Positions 53,253-60,799 of a stretch of 64,000 nt of DNA are shown here, piece after piece. Origin of the DNA: an uncultured Acidimicrobiaceae bacterium (lineage in GTDB: Bacteria; Actinomycetota; Acidimicrobiia; Acidimicrobiales; RAAP-2); contig CALJTY010000031.1 of assembly GCA_937975915.1 (NCBI GenBank), positions 76,068 through 140,067 on the forward strand, given 5' to 3'. Numbering within the stretch: position 1 is the stretch's first letter; every line of letters begins with the position of its first letter. A program made the position numbers and the translations under genes. Under the pieces are notes generated by a model. It ran no database searches. It saw only the letters and a program-made list of their open reading frames with translations, and was not told the origin of the DNA.

Positions 53253-54646
53253 GTCGCGCAACCCTTATAGATCTCCTTTATCTCTTCTCGGCAACAACAT
53301 TCTTGTTGGCGCTAAAGGGACTTGGTTCACCGAAACGTGCACGTCTCGGTAACTTCACCGCTGCCTTTGGAATGCTCGTTGCAGTTGTAGCCACATTCTT
53401 CAAGCAAGAAAATGGTCACAACCTTCGCCACATTCCACTCATGATTCTTGGAATGGCGATCGGATTCATCATTGCTGTTCCCGCCGCACGATTCGTGAAG
53501 ATGACGGCAATGCCTCAACTCGTTGCCATCTTTAACGGTGTGGGTGGTGGAGCGGCTGCTCTCGTGTCATTGACTGAGTTCATACACATCAAGTCAACAC
53601 ACCCAGCAACCTACGTAACGCTTGAAGTTCTTCTTGGTGTGCTCATTGGTACGTTCTCGTTCTCGGGTTCAGCCATTGCGTACATCAAGCTTCAAGAGCT
53701 CATTACTGGACGACCAATTACGTACCCAGGCCAGCAAGTAATCAACGCACTCTTTGGTGTTGCTTCACTCGTTCTCATCGTTGTCATTCTGGTGAACGGT
53801 TCTGAAAGCCTGCTGTGGGTGTTGTTGATCTTGTCATTCATCCTTGGTGCAGCATTCGTGCTGCCTATTGGAGGTGCCGACGTTCCGGTGCTCATTTCAC
53901 TACTGAACTCATTTACTGGTCTCGCTGTTGCGGCAAGTGGTTTCACACTCGGATCAAACTTGCTCATTGTTGCTGGAACACTCGTTGGCGCATCTGGAAT
54001 CTTCCTCACCAGGTTGATGTCTAAGGCCATGGGGCGAAGCCTCAGCAACGTTCTCTTCTCGGCCTTCGGTTCAGTTGTTACTGCATCAGGTGGCGAAGGT
54101 GGTGCTGATGCACGACCAGTTCGCTCAGGATCACCAGAAGACATCGGAGTTCTTCTCGGCATTGCGTCAAGCGTGGTCATTATTCCTGGATACGGTCTTG
54201 CCGTAGCGCAGGGTCAACACGTCCTTCGCGAACTAGGTGAGCTCCTTGAAGCCAAGGGCATCGAAGTTTCCTACGCCATCCACCCAGTGGCTGGACGTAT
54301 GCCTGGTCACATGAACGTACTGCTCGCAGAAGCAAACGTTCCATACGAACAGCTAAAGGAAATGGACGAAGCAAACTCTGAGCTAACCACTGCTGACGTT
54401 GCACTCGTTGTTGGTGCTAACGACACCGTGAACCCAGCTGCTTCAGATGACAAGACTTCGCCAATCTATGGAATGCCAATCATTCACGCAGACTTGGCCG
54501 AGAACGTGGTCTTCTTGAAGCGTTCAATGCGTCCAGGATTTGCTGGTATTGAAAACGAACTTCTTTACAACCCTAAGACCACGCTTGTGTTCGGTGACGC
54601 TAAAGACACCCTCACAAAGATGGTCGCAGCAGTTAAATCTAACTAG
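53249..54646 (+). CDS. pntB: NAD(P) transhydrogenase beta subunit
   Basis: A 465-residue subunit with about nine helices then the NADP(H)-binding domain III. Seen are FNGVGGGAAALVSLTEF, FSGSAIAYIKLQELI, and in domain III GYGLAVAQGQHVLRELGELL, HPVAGRMPGHMNVLLAEANVPY and VGANDTVNPAA. Last gene of the pnt operon; a stem-loop follows. Confidence 0.95.
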   Translation: MSRATLIDLLYLFSATTFLLALKGLGSPKRARLGNFTAAFGMLVAVVATFFKQENGHNLRHIPLMILGMAIGFIIAVPAARFVKMTAMPQLVAIFNGVGGGAAALVSLTEFIHIKSTHPATYVTLEVLLGVLIGTFSFSGSAIAYIKLQELITGRPITYPGQQVINALFGVASLVLIVVILVNGSESLLWVLLILSFILGAAFVLPIGGADVPVLISLLNSFTGLAVAASGFTLGSNLLIVAGTLVGASGIFLTRLMSKAMGRSLSNVLFSAFGSVVTASGGEGGADARPVRSGSPEDIGVLLGIASSVVIIPGYGLAVAQGQHVLRELGELLEAKGIEVSYAIHPVAGRMPGHMNVLLAEANVPYEQLKEMDEANSELTTADVALVVGANDTVNPAASDDKTSPIYGMPIIHADLAENVVFLKRSMRPGFAGIENELLYNPKTTLVFGDAKDTLTKMVAAVKSN

Positions 54647-54652
54647 TCAAGG

Positions 54653-54685
54653 GTGCTGCAAACAGCCCAAGGTTGTTTGCAGCAC
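54653..54685 (+). terminator. Stem-loop after pntB
   Basis: GTGCTGCAAAC and GTTTGCAGCAC are perfect complements around an 11-base loop, 7 bases after the pntB stop. The following bases are only partly T-rich (TACTTAACTTTTA), so termination is likely but not canonical. Confidence 0.7.
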
Positions 54686-54797
54686 TACTTAACTTTTACT
54701 CCCACTTCCAGTAATTCTCGGGTAGTCACTTAGATAAAAATGCTGACGCTGTCGACACTCATGTTTCGAAGTAGAGAAGAACTGTCGAAATAGTTGA

Positions 54798-54953
54798 TCA
54801 ACGTCGCTGCTCATCAATGAACTCACTGACGGTTGCGCCGTCTTTAAGTTTGATTGGCTTCGGAATAAATTTTCCAGTTGAACGTGGGGGTCGAACTAAA
54901 CCTTGAGCAATCAATTCATCAAGTTTGCGTGTTTTCTTCACCTCAATAACCAT
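54798..54953 (-). CDS. Short antitoxin-like protein, probably truncated
   Basis: A 51-residue open frame on the minus strand. Its sequence RKLDELIAQGLVRPPRS followed by PKPIKLKDGATVSEFIDEQRR resembles the C-terminal, toxin-binding half of Phd/YefM-type antitoxins, where LDELI.GLV.PP and GATVSE..EQR are common. The N-terminal DNA-binding half is missing, and no toxin gene follows it. The frame stays open upstream towards the aldo-keto reductase but without a convincing start. I read it as a remnant of a toxin-antitoxin pair; expression is uncertain. Confidence 0.45.
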   Translation of the reverse strand: MVIEVKKTRKLDELIAQGLVRPPRSTGKFIPKPIKLKDGATVSEFIDEQRR

Positions 54954-55012
54954 AGTGACTACTAACAACGGCCGCGGCGCGCTATTTGGCCAAGTTGCTG
55001 GAGTTTCAGAAA

Positions 55013-55948
55013 TTACGCAGAAAGCAGATTCAGCGTTGAGATAATCTCCGCGCTGAGTGTGTGCACTGACGTTGAATTCGAGTGAACTTGGCCAGGGTTA
55101 GAAGCTCCGGCAATAACTGAACTTACCTGTGGGTGGCTTAGCAACCATGAGAAGGCGAGATCGAGAATTGAGATCTCGGCCTCATCGGCGTAGTTAAGTA
55201 GCGCACCAGCTTTGGCTTCAAGTGTTTGACTCAGCCAGTGTGCACTGCGCTCAGGGTTTGAATCTTGCATGGCCTTCAGTCGAGTTCCTTCAGGTAGTGG
55301 AGCTCCGGGGTGAATTTTTCCAGTGAGCCATCCGTTGGCGAGTGGGTAGAAGGGCAAGAAGCCAATCCCGAGCTCAGCACAAGCATCAAGAACGCCGTCA
55401 CGCTCCGGGGCACGTTCTAGTAGTGAGTACTGGTTCTGTACTGAAACAAAAGAAGGTCCGTTGCCCGCCGCAATCTTTGCTTCACGAAGTTGATCAGCAG
55501 TGAAGTTAGAACATCCGATTTCTCTGACCTTGCCCTCAGCTACGAGTTCTTGCATGGCACCAATGGTGTCGGCGATTGGCACGGTGGGATCTGGGTAGTG
55601 CAATTGATAAAGGTCAATGTAGTCAGTGCCGAGTCGCTTTAGAGAATCCTCGCAGGCACTTCGCACGTACTGCGGTTTCGCACCGAATCGAGTCTCATCA
55701 ATCGGCATTCCGAACTTTGAAGCAATGATGACCTCAGCTCGACGCCCGCCGAGCGCTTGGCCGAGGAGTACTTCAGACTTAGTTCCGCCGTAGATGTCGG
55801 CGGTGTCAAAGAAGTTGATGCCATTTTCAATAGCGCTATCGACCACGGCCTTGGTGCCATCAAAATCGAGTCGCATTCCGAAGTTATTCGTTCCAATTCC
55901 TACTTCTGAAACCAGCAGTGAACCAATTGAGCGCTTTTTCATAGCCAT
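55013..55948 (-). CDS. Aldo/keto reductase
   Basis: A TIM-barrel NADPH oxidoreductase of 311 residues. The catalytic Asp and Tyr are in FDTADIYGG, the Lys in IIASKFG and the His in LYQLHYPDP. EIGCSNFTADQL and the C-terminal SSVIAGASNPGQV bind cofactor. It acts on an unknown carbonyl substrate. Two close ATGs (55948, 55942) are possible starts. Confidence 0.92.
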   Translation of the reverse strand: MAMKKRSIGSLLVSEVGIGTNNFGMRLDFDGTKAVVDSAIENGINFFDTADIYGGTKSEVLLGQALGGRRAEVIIASKFGMPIDETRFGAKPQYVRSACEDSLKRLGTDYIDLYQLHYPDPTVPIADTIGAMQELVAEGKVREIGCSNFTADQLREAKIAAGNGPSFVSVQNQYSLLERAPERDGVLDACAELGIGFLPFYPLANGWLTGKIHPGAPLPEGTRLKAMQDSNPERSAHWLSQTLEAKAGALLNYADEAEISILDLAFSWLLSHPQVSSVIAGASNPGQVHSNSTSVHTLSAEIISTLNLLSA

Positions 55949-56032
55949 CCTTTGTTGTCTGTCAGTACTGTACACAGGTCCAGCACAGCGGTGTTGCGCA
56001 ACTACGATAGATAGTGAACCTGGAGGGTAATT

Positions 56033-56224
56033 ATGAAAATCAACGTGAATTTTGATCAGTGCAGTTCTAACGCTGTTTGTATGAACATTGCTCCAGAAAT
56101 CTTCGAAGTCCGTGACGACGGCTACCTCTACATTCTCAATGAAAACCCAGGTCCAGAACTTTTTGATTCTCTACGTGCCGCAGTGAGTGGTTGTCCTAAC
56201 GGTGCAATCTCACTTGAGGAGTAG
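56033..56224 (+). CDS. Single-cluster ferredoxin
   Basis: A 63-residue ferredoxin with three Cys arranged as Cys10, Cys16 and a later Cys-Pro (SGCPNGAI), the [3Fe-4S] pattern of small actinobacterial ferredoxins that feed cytochromes P450. NAVCMNIAPEIFEVRDDG is the usual middle. No P450 is nearby. It follows GGAGG and is 3 bases before gltX. Confidence 0.9.
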   Translation: MKINVNFDQCSSNAVCMNIAPEIFEVRDDGYLYILNENPGPELFDSLRAAVSGCPNGAISLEE

Positions 56225-56227
56225 TCA

Positions 56228-57676
56228 ATGTCTGGACCTCGTGTCCGCTTCGCTCCGTCACCAACGGGTTTCTTTCACGTCGGATCTGCACGCTCGGCGC
56301 TCTTTAACTGGTTCGTTGCTCGCCAGTCTTCAGACGGCTATTTCATCCTGCGCATTGAAGACACCGACGCTGACCGCAACCGCGAAGAGTGGGTTGACGG
56401 CATAGTTTCTGCCATGTCGTGGCTAGGACTCAACCTCGACCAGGGCCCAGACCGCCAGAGTGACAACGCACCAGCGCACGCTGATGCGGTGGCAAAGTTG
56501 CTAGCTGGGGGATACCTCTATTACTGCGACTGCACCGGAGACGACGTGCAAGCGCGAAAAGGTGACAATAAGACACCTGGATACGACGGGCACTGTCGTG
56601 AGCGTGGACTCGAGAAATCTGAAAAGACTGGCGTTCGCTTCAAGACTCCACAGACTGGATCAACTGTTGTCCATGACCTCATTCGTGGTGATGTTGAATT
56701 CCAGAACACGGTGATAGACGACTTCATTGTCGCTAAGTCCTCTGGGGTCGTGCTCTATGCGCTCGCCAATGTGACCGACGACCGCAACGACGCCATTACT
56801 CACGTCATTCGTGGTGAAGAACACCTTCCTAATGCCCCGAAGCAGATGATGCTCTGGTCCGCACTTAATGAAGTAACCGGGGACAACGTTGCACTCCCGG
56901 TCTATGCCCACTTGCCCTTACTTGTAAACGAACAGCGAAAGAAGCTCTCTAAGCGCAAAGACCCCGTCGCTACCGAGTCCTACCGCGATCAGGGCTACTT
57001 GCCTGATGCCTTTGTTAATTACTTAGCGCTGCTTGGATGGAGCCCTGAAGGTGATGAAGAGATGATCCCGTTAGAGCGAATGATCAAAGAGTTCCGCCTC
57101 GAAGACGTCTCTCACTCGCCAGCCTTCTTTGACGTTAAGAAACTGAGTCATATAAATGGTGAGTACATCAGAAAGCTCTCAGTAGAGCAGTTCATTGAAA
57201 TCTCCGCTCCATGGGTTCGTCCTTGGGACAGCGCATGGCAGCCAACTGACCGCGAAGTGCCATGGACAAAAGATGACTTCAACGCAGAGTTGTTCGCCAA
57301 AGTTGCTCCCTTGGTGCAAGAGCGAATTGTGTTGCTTGGAGAAATTCCAGCAATGGTCGACTTCTTCTTTCACGACCAGCCAGTGATGGACGACGCTGCA
57401 TTCACCAAGGCAATTAAGAATGACGTTGTTGCCCAAGAAATGATTAAGGCAGCTATTGCACGATTCGCTGATGTCACCTGGGAAGCTGCAACGTTGCACG
57501 AAGAAGTGGCAGCACTCGGTGAAGGACTTGGGCTCGTCCTTAGAAAAGCACAAGCACCAATTCGCTGTGCAGTTACAGGCTCACTCGTTGGCCCACCACT
57601 ATTTGAATCGTTAGAACTACTCGGCCGAGAGAACACCATCGCCCGACTTAAAAAAGCGCTGGAGCTGGCGAATTGA
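56228..57676 (+). CDS. gltX: Glutamyl-tRNA synthetase
   Basis: A class I synthetase of 482 residues charging tRNA-Glu (and probably tRNA-Gln before amidation, as usual in Actinobacteria). The HIGH motif is in PTGFFHVGSARSALF and the KMSKS motif is KLSKRKDP. HVIRGEEHLPNAPKQMML and a helical anticodon-binding C-terminus fit. Genes for two tRNA-Glu and one tRNA-Gln follow within 900 bases. Confidence 0.95.
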   Translation: MSGPRVRFAPSPTGFFHVGSARSALFNWFVARQSSDGYFILRIEDTDADRNREEWVDGIVSAMSWLGLNLDQGPDRQSDNAPAHADAVAKLLAGGYLYYCDCTGDDVQARKGDNKTPGYDGHCRERGLEKSEKTGVRFKTPQTGSTVVHDLIRGDVEFQNTVIDDFIVAKSSGVVLYALANVTDDRNDAITHVIRGEEHLPNAPKQMMLWSALNEVTGDNVALPVYAHLPLLVNEQRKKLSKRKDPVATESYRDQGYLPDAFVNYLALLGWSPEGDEEMIPLERMIKEFRLEDVSHSPAFFDVKKLSHINGEYIRKLSVEQFIEISAPWVRPWDSAWQPTDREVPWTKDDFNAELFAKVAPLVQERIVLLGEIPAMVDFFFHDQPVMDDAAFTKAIKNDVVAQEMIKAAIARFADVTWEAATLHEEVAALGEGLGLVLRKAQAPIRCAVTGSLVGPPLFESLELLGRENTIARLKKALELAN

Positions 57677-58323
57677 TTTTCGGACCGTTCAAGCTAATCC
57701 TGCGAATAATTAGCGCAATTGTTAGTGCAATCTTTCTGTATTTCGTTTTCACGTTCTTTCAAATCTGGATGACTAGCCACCATCACACAACATCCAATGC
57801 GCAGGCAATCATTGTTTTTGGAACTACTGAAAATAATGGAACGCCTTCTCCAGAACTCGAAGCACGACTCACACAAGCTCTCGTGCTCTGGAATGAACAA
57901 CGTGCCCCGTGGATGGTTGTAACCGGGGGGAACATCCCTGGTGATGTGTACACCGAGTCTGGAGTGTCAAAATCGTGGCTCGTGAAACATGGCGTTCCAG
58001 CTTCACGTATTCTCCAGGGGTTCGGGAACGACACGTGGCAAAACATTTCAACGGTGCTTCCAGCTCTTCGGGCAAAAAGAATTCAAACTGTGATTACTGT
58101 CACTGACCCATTCCACGAATACCGGGCTATGGCGATTGCCTCATCGCAGGGCTTGATGCCTCAACCATCTCCAGTTCCTAATTCACCAACTCTTCATCAC
58201 TCCCTATGGAAGTACTACCTAAAAGAGACGCTTGGCGTTGGGGTAGCTCGAGTCCTGGGCTATCACTTGTTGAGTCAGTGGAGCACAGTTGCTACCAGCG
58301 TTAACTTGCCGTCTGGCGGGTAA
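57673..58323 (+). CDS. YdcF/SanA family (DUF218) membrane protein
   Basis: A 216-residue protein with one N-terminal membrane helix (IISAIVSAIFLYFVFTFF) and a DUF218 domain: AIIVFGTTENNGTPSPELEARL, MVVTGGNIPGDVYTESGVSK and VTDPFHEYRAMAIA. DUF218 proteins act in envelope integrity, but their reaction is not settled. TTG start overlaps the gltX stop (TTGA). Confidence 0.87.
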   Translation: MIFGPFKLILRIISAIVSAIFLYFVFTFFQIWMTSHHHTTSNAQAIIVFGTTENNGTPSPELEARLTQALVLWNEQRAPWMVVTGGNIPGDVYTESGVSKSWLVKHGVPASRILQGFGNDTWQNISTVLPALRAKRIQTVITVTDPFHEYRAMAIASSQGLMPQPSPVPNSPTLHHSLWKYYLKETLGVGVARVLGYHLLSQWSTVATSVNLPSGG

Positions 58324-58354
58324 GTAGCGCACTCAGGTAAGATTGTCAGACCCT

Positions 58355-58426
58355 TCGGGGGTGGTGTAATTGGCAACACAAGTGGTTCTGGTCCACTTAT
58401 TCAGGGTTCGAGTCCTTGCCCCCGAG
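58355..58426 (+). tRNA. tRNA-Gln(CTG)
   Basis: 72 bases folding with acceptor TCGGGGG/CCCCCGA, anticodon stem AGTGG/CCACT with loop TTCTGGT, and T arm CAGGG-TTCGAGT-CCTTG. Anticodon CTG at 58388-58390 reads CAG. No CCA is encoded. Confidence 0.93.
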
Positions 58427-58463
58427 CGAAGTAGTTGAGAGATCCACCTCTCAGCTACCTCAT

Positions 58464-58536
58464 GGTCCCATCGTCTAGTGGCCTAGGACTCCAGCTTCTC
58501 AAGCTGGCTACGCGGGTTCGAATCCCGCTGGGACTG
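58464..58536 (+). tRNA. tRNA-Glu(CTC)
   Basis: 73 bases with acceptor GGTCCCA/TGGGACT (one G-T), anticodon stem CCAGC/GCTGG, loop TTCTCAA, T arm GCGGG-TTCGAAT-CCCGC. Anticodon CTC at 58498-58500 reads GAG. Identical to the next tRNA-Glu except for the wobble base. No CCA encoded. Confidence 0.94.
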
Positions 58537-58617
58537 CGAGTTAAAGATGTGCAAATGATTTGCTTCAATGTTTCACAGGAGAGATTCATCGCTTTTTTAA
58601 GAGAATGAATGTTCACC

Positions 58618-58623
58618 TATAAT
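58618..58623 (+). promoter_or_regulatory. Candidate -10 box for tRNA-Glu(TTC)
   Basis: A perfect TATAAT lies 37 bases before the second tRNA-Glu, suggesting that it has its own promoter separate from the tRNA-Gln/tRNA-Glu(CTC) pair. No clear -35 match is seen in the AT-rich sequence before it. Confidence 0.4.
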
Positions 58624-58630
58624 GAATCGA

Positions 58631-58650
58631 CTGAGAATTCAACCTCTCAG
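58631..58650 (+). repeat. Leader hairpin before tRNA-Glu(TTC)
   Basis: CTGAGA and TCTCAG pair around an 8-base loop 10 bases before the tRNA. A similar hairpin (TGAGAG/CTCTCA around ATCCAC, about 58436-58453) precedes tRNA-Glu(CTC), so the two tRNAs and their leaders look like a tandem duplication. A role in processing is possible. Confidence 0.5.
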
Positions 58651-58659
58651 TAGCAACAA

Positions 58660-58732
58660 GGTCCCATCGTCTAGTGGCCTAGGACTCCAGCTTTTCAAGC
58701 TGGCTACGCGGGTTCGAATCCCGCTGGGACTG
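58660..58732 (+). tRNA. tRNA-Glu(TTC), apparent attachment site of an integrated element
   Basis: 73 bases, same cloverleaf as the CTC copy but with loop TTTTCAA and anticodon TTC (58694-58696) reading GAA. Unlike the other tRNAs here, CCA is encoded at 58733-58735. The 3' half overlaps, antisense, the end of the serine recombinase gene (stop at 58704-58706), marking this tRNA as the boundary between chromosome and the AT-rich accessory region. Confidence 0.94.
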
Positions 58733-60218
58733 CCAAAGCATCACCCGAGGTAGTGGATGAACTGAAACTCGTTATGAACCAAGAGCTTTGAGTGGTTCGA
58801 AGTGAACCATCTTTGAACGTTGCGCCATTAGGCAGCATCGCTCGAAGAAACCTAGGACGTGCATGTGCTTCAGTGCGGTTCCAACAGCCAGTTAGGTCTT
58901 GAAGCATTGATTTCGCAAAGTTGATGATGGGTTCAATCTCAATGTCTAATGAAACAGAGCGACTTCTAAGGTCACGCAGGGCTTCTATTTCGTTGTTCAT
59001 TTTGCTACTTCTGCTTCGGTAAGCTTTCTCACTGATGCCTTTGTCACCGACGTAAAGATCCAATAGTTTCTCTAGGTTGCTTTCAAGATTTTGAATTTTC
59101 TTGTCAATTGACGCAATGTGAGCCACATTTTCTCTACCACGTTCCGCCCAGATGTCTCTGACCACTGCCTCAAAAAGTGTAAGAATTTCTGGAGAGACGG
59201 TCTCTCGTTGAAGAAACTCAATAAAAAGTGTCTCCACGACCTCTTTCCTAACATTTACTGCTTTACATGTTTTATTCCAACAGTGGTAGTAGCCGTATTC
59301 CCCTCCATTGCCCTTTGAGTAACTGCCAGTTAAGGGATTCATACAAGTGCCACACTGCAACCAACGTCTAAAGGGGAAATCCGGGTTATCGAATGTTCGC
59401 CCCAACTTGCTCAGCGGCTTCTTTCTTCTGTCTTGAACAGCATTGAAAATTCCCTGAGTCACAATTGGCTCGAAATCACCTACGCAATCAATGTCAAACT
59501 TTTCGCTGACCACCCTTCCTACATAGAGGGGATTTTTCAAGATTGAATTGAATGTCTGTTTTGACACCTCTTTGCCAGCCCGAGTTCTCAGTCCTAATGA
59601 ATTGAGCACTTTGAGCACGGTGTCCTTGGACTCGCCTTGGGCGACTTTCTTAAACCCTTGAAGGATAAGCGGAGCTATCGCTTCATCTTTGATAAGACTC
59701 GCATCTTCTGGGTTTTCACCTTTGCGGTATCCGAGAACTGGTTGCCATACCCATCTTCCACGACTAAGCGCTTCTTTCATGCCAGCAACAGTCCTCTCAG
59801 ATCTCATGTCATTGTCATATTGTGCGATGACAGCAAGCATGTTGGTGTTTAATTTGCCGGCAGCACTTAGATCAAATGCTTCGTATGGACTCAAGAGTGT
59901 TACTCCGTTGCTTGCGAATTCTTCTGAAATGGTGAGAAAATCTTGAATACTTCTCGCCAGCCGGTCCATTTTGAAAATGACAACGTGGTTGATGCCATCT
60001 CTTTGGGCAAATCTGCACTTCTCACGAAGTGCTCTTAAAGCTGTACGGTTTGCCGTCTTTGCTGATTCACCTTCTTCTCGAAACATTTGAACAAGTTCTA
60101 TCCCCAGGCGGTCACAAAAATCTCTAATCGCTCGTTCTTGGGTATCAAGCGAGTAGTTCTGGACCTGCTCTTCGGTGCTAACTCGAATGTACGCGTATGC
60201 GCGTTTTTGGAATTTCAT
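58704..60218 (-). CDS. Serine recombinase (resolvase/invertase family, large)
   Basis: A 504-residue site-specific recombinase. The N-terminal resolvase domain has AYIRVSTEEQ with the catalytic Ser, and FKMDRLARS with the paired Arg. Residues about 170-280 form the recombinase DNA-binding domain (VLGYRKG, NSILKNPLYVG), followed by a zinc ribbon (LQCGTCMNPLTGSY then HCWNKTCK) and a coiled coil (IDKKIQNLESNLEKLLDLY). The ATG follows GGAGAAAAG. The last residues (AVPAGFEPA) are read antisense through the tRNA-Glu gene, so the C-terminus depends on the chromosomal side of the junction. Confidence 0.93.
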   Translation of the reverse strand: MKFQKRAYAYIRVSTEEQVQNYSLDTQERAIRDFCDRLGIELVQMFREEGESAKTANRTALRALREKCRFAQRDGINHVVIFKMDRLARSIQDFLTISEEFASNGVTLLSPYEAFDLSAAGKLNTNMLAVIAQYDNDMRSERTVAGMKEALSRGRWVWQPVLGYRKGENPEDASLIKDEAIAPLILQGFKKVAQGESKDTVLKVLNSLGLRTRAGKEVSKQTFNSILKNPLYVGRVVSEKFDIDCVGDFEPIVTQGIFNAVQDRRKKPLSKLGRTFDNPDFPFRRWLQCGTCMNPLTGSYSKGNGGEYGYYHCWNKTCKAVNVRKEVVETLFIEFLQRETVSPEILTLFEAVVRDIWAERGRENVAHIASIDKKIQNLESNLEKLLDLYVGDKGISEKAYRSRSSKMNNEIEALRDLRSRSVSLDIEIEPIINFAKSMLQDLTGCWNRTEAHARPRFLRAMLPNGATFKDGSLRTTQSSWFITSFSSSTTSGDALAVPAGFEPA

Positions 60219-60370
60219 CTTTTCTCCTCTTCTGATAGGCAACCGGTCAAGTGATCACCGATTGCGTATTGACTAATTTCAATCAGCTCATTTATTAACT
60301 CTGATAACTCAGAATCGTTCAAAGTAAATTTTGGGCCTAGAATTTTACGTGCATTTGCTAGTGAAATCAT
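60215..60370 (-). CDS. Small protein translationally coupled to the recombinase
   Basis: A 51-residue open frame (begins MISLANARKILGPKFTL, contains DSELSELINELIEISQYAIG) with GGAGAG 9 bases before its ATG. Its TGA overlaps the recombinase ATG (ATGA), the same coupling seen in real operons of this genome. It is acidic and helical; no family is recognised. A small accessory factor for the recombinase, such as a directionality factor, is a speculative option. Confidence 0.6.
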   Translation of the reverse strand: MISLANARKILGPKFTLNDSELSELINELIEISQYAIGDHLTGCLSEEEKR

Positions 60371-60461
60371 TATGATGCTCTCCGCCAATTTTGGCGTCCA
60401 GCTTCATCTGATGTGCTCCAATCGCGCGGGCACAACTACGAAGTTTGGTTATCGGATTCAT
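60345..60461 (-). CDS. Tiny ORF (38 aa) upstream of the recombinase
   Basis: An open frame beginning MNPITKLRSCARAIGAHQMK whose ATG overlaps the stop of another 21-codon frame (60458-60523, MAERIGLSKEYRLERKQYQEK without the last residue) as ATGA, and whose end overlaps the 51-residue gene by 26 bases. The chain of overlaps suggests translated leader ORFs, but such short frames can occur by chance; the ribosome sites are weak. Confidence 0.3.
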   Translation of the reverse strand: MNPITKLRSCARAIGAHQMKLDAKIGGEHHNDFTSKCT

Positions 60462-60541
60462 TTCTCTTGGTACTGCTTTCGTTCTAGGCGATATTCTTTA
60501 CTCAGGCCAATCCGCTCAGCCATCCTGACTTAAACAGGCAA

Positions 60542-60562
60542 TATTTTTGTGTTACAAAAATA
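60542..60562. promoter_or_regulatory. Inverted repeat in the divergent promoter region
   Basis: TATTTTTGT and ACAAAAATA are perfect complements separated by GTT. Together with the palindrome 7 bases to the right it fills the gap between the leftward recombinase operon and the rightward RHH-like gene, as expected for operator sites. Confidence 0.5.
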
Positions 60563-60569
60563 AATGTAG

Positions 60570-60585
60570 CGGTGTAATTACACCG
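60570..60585. promoter_or_regulatory. 16-bp perfect palindrome, candidate operator
   Basis: CGGTGTAATTACACCG is its own reverse complement. Its last G is the first base of the GTG start of the RHH-like gene, so a protein bound here would block that gene and probably the divergent recombinase operon. The regulator may be the RHH-like protein itself; inference. Confidence 0.6.
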
Positions 60586-60799
60586 TGACTACTCCAAAAC
60601 GAAGTTATTTTATAATTTATTTTTTGACGAAGAAAATCAAAACGTGTGTGAATACATCCACGACGATGCAAAACAAAACTTAAATGAAGAACGCATCAGT
60701 AAGTCGTCGTACATTCAAAACATCATGCCAGCGTTACGCATCTTGTTCTTAAGTACCTACATGCGCGTGCATAAGTTTTTACATGTGCAGCAGCACTAA
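60585..60799 (+). pseudogene. Ribbon-helix-helix-like regulator, frameshifted at a T6 tract
   Basis: From the GTG the frame encodes MTTPKRSYFIIYF and then runs into a short unrelated tail. Stepping back one base at the six T's (60620-60625) continues as FDEENQNVCEYIHDDAKQ, NLNEERISKSSYIQNIMP and ends at TAA 60797-60799, about 71 residues. Joined, this reads as a ribbon-helix-helix DNA-binding protein: a beta strand (SYFIIYFFDEE), a helix, then the RISKSSYIQ second helix. No start exists in the second frame. It may be a true pseudogene, a homopolymer sequencing error, or a site of -1 frameshifting on T TTT TTG. Confidence 0.5.

Noticed and set aside
54798..55012. Reading the antitoxin-like frame as a longer gene starting inside the aldo-keto reductase end
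   Set aside because: The frame is open, but the upstream residues (ATWPNSAPRP) have no similarity to antitoxin N-termini and there is no start with a ribosome site.
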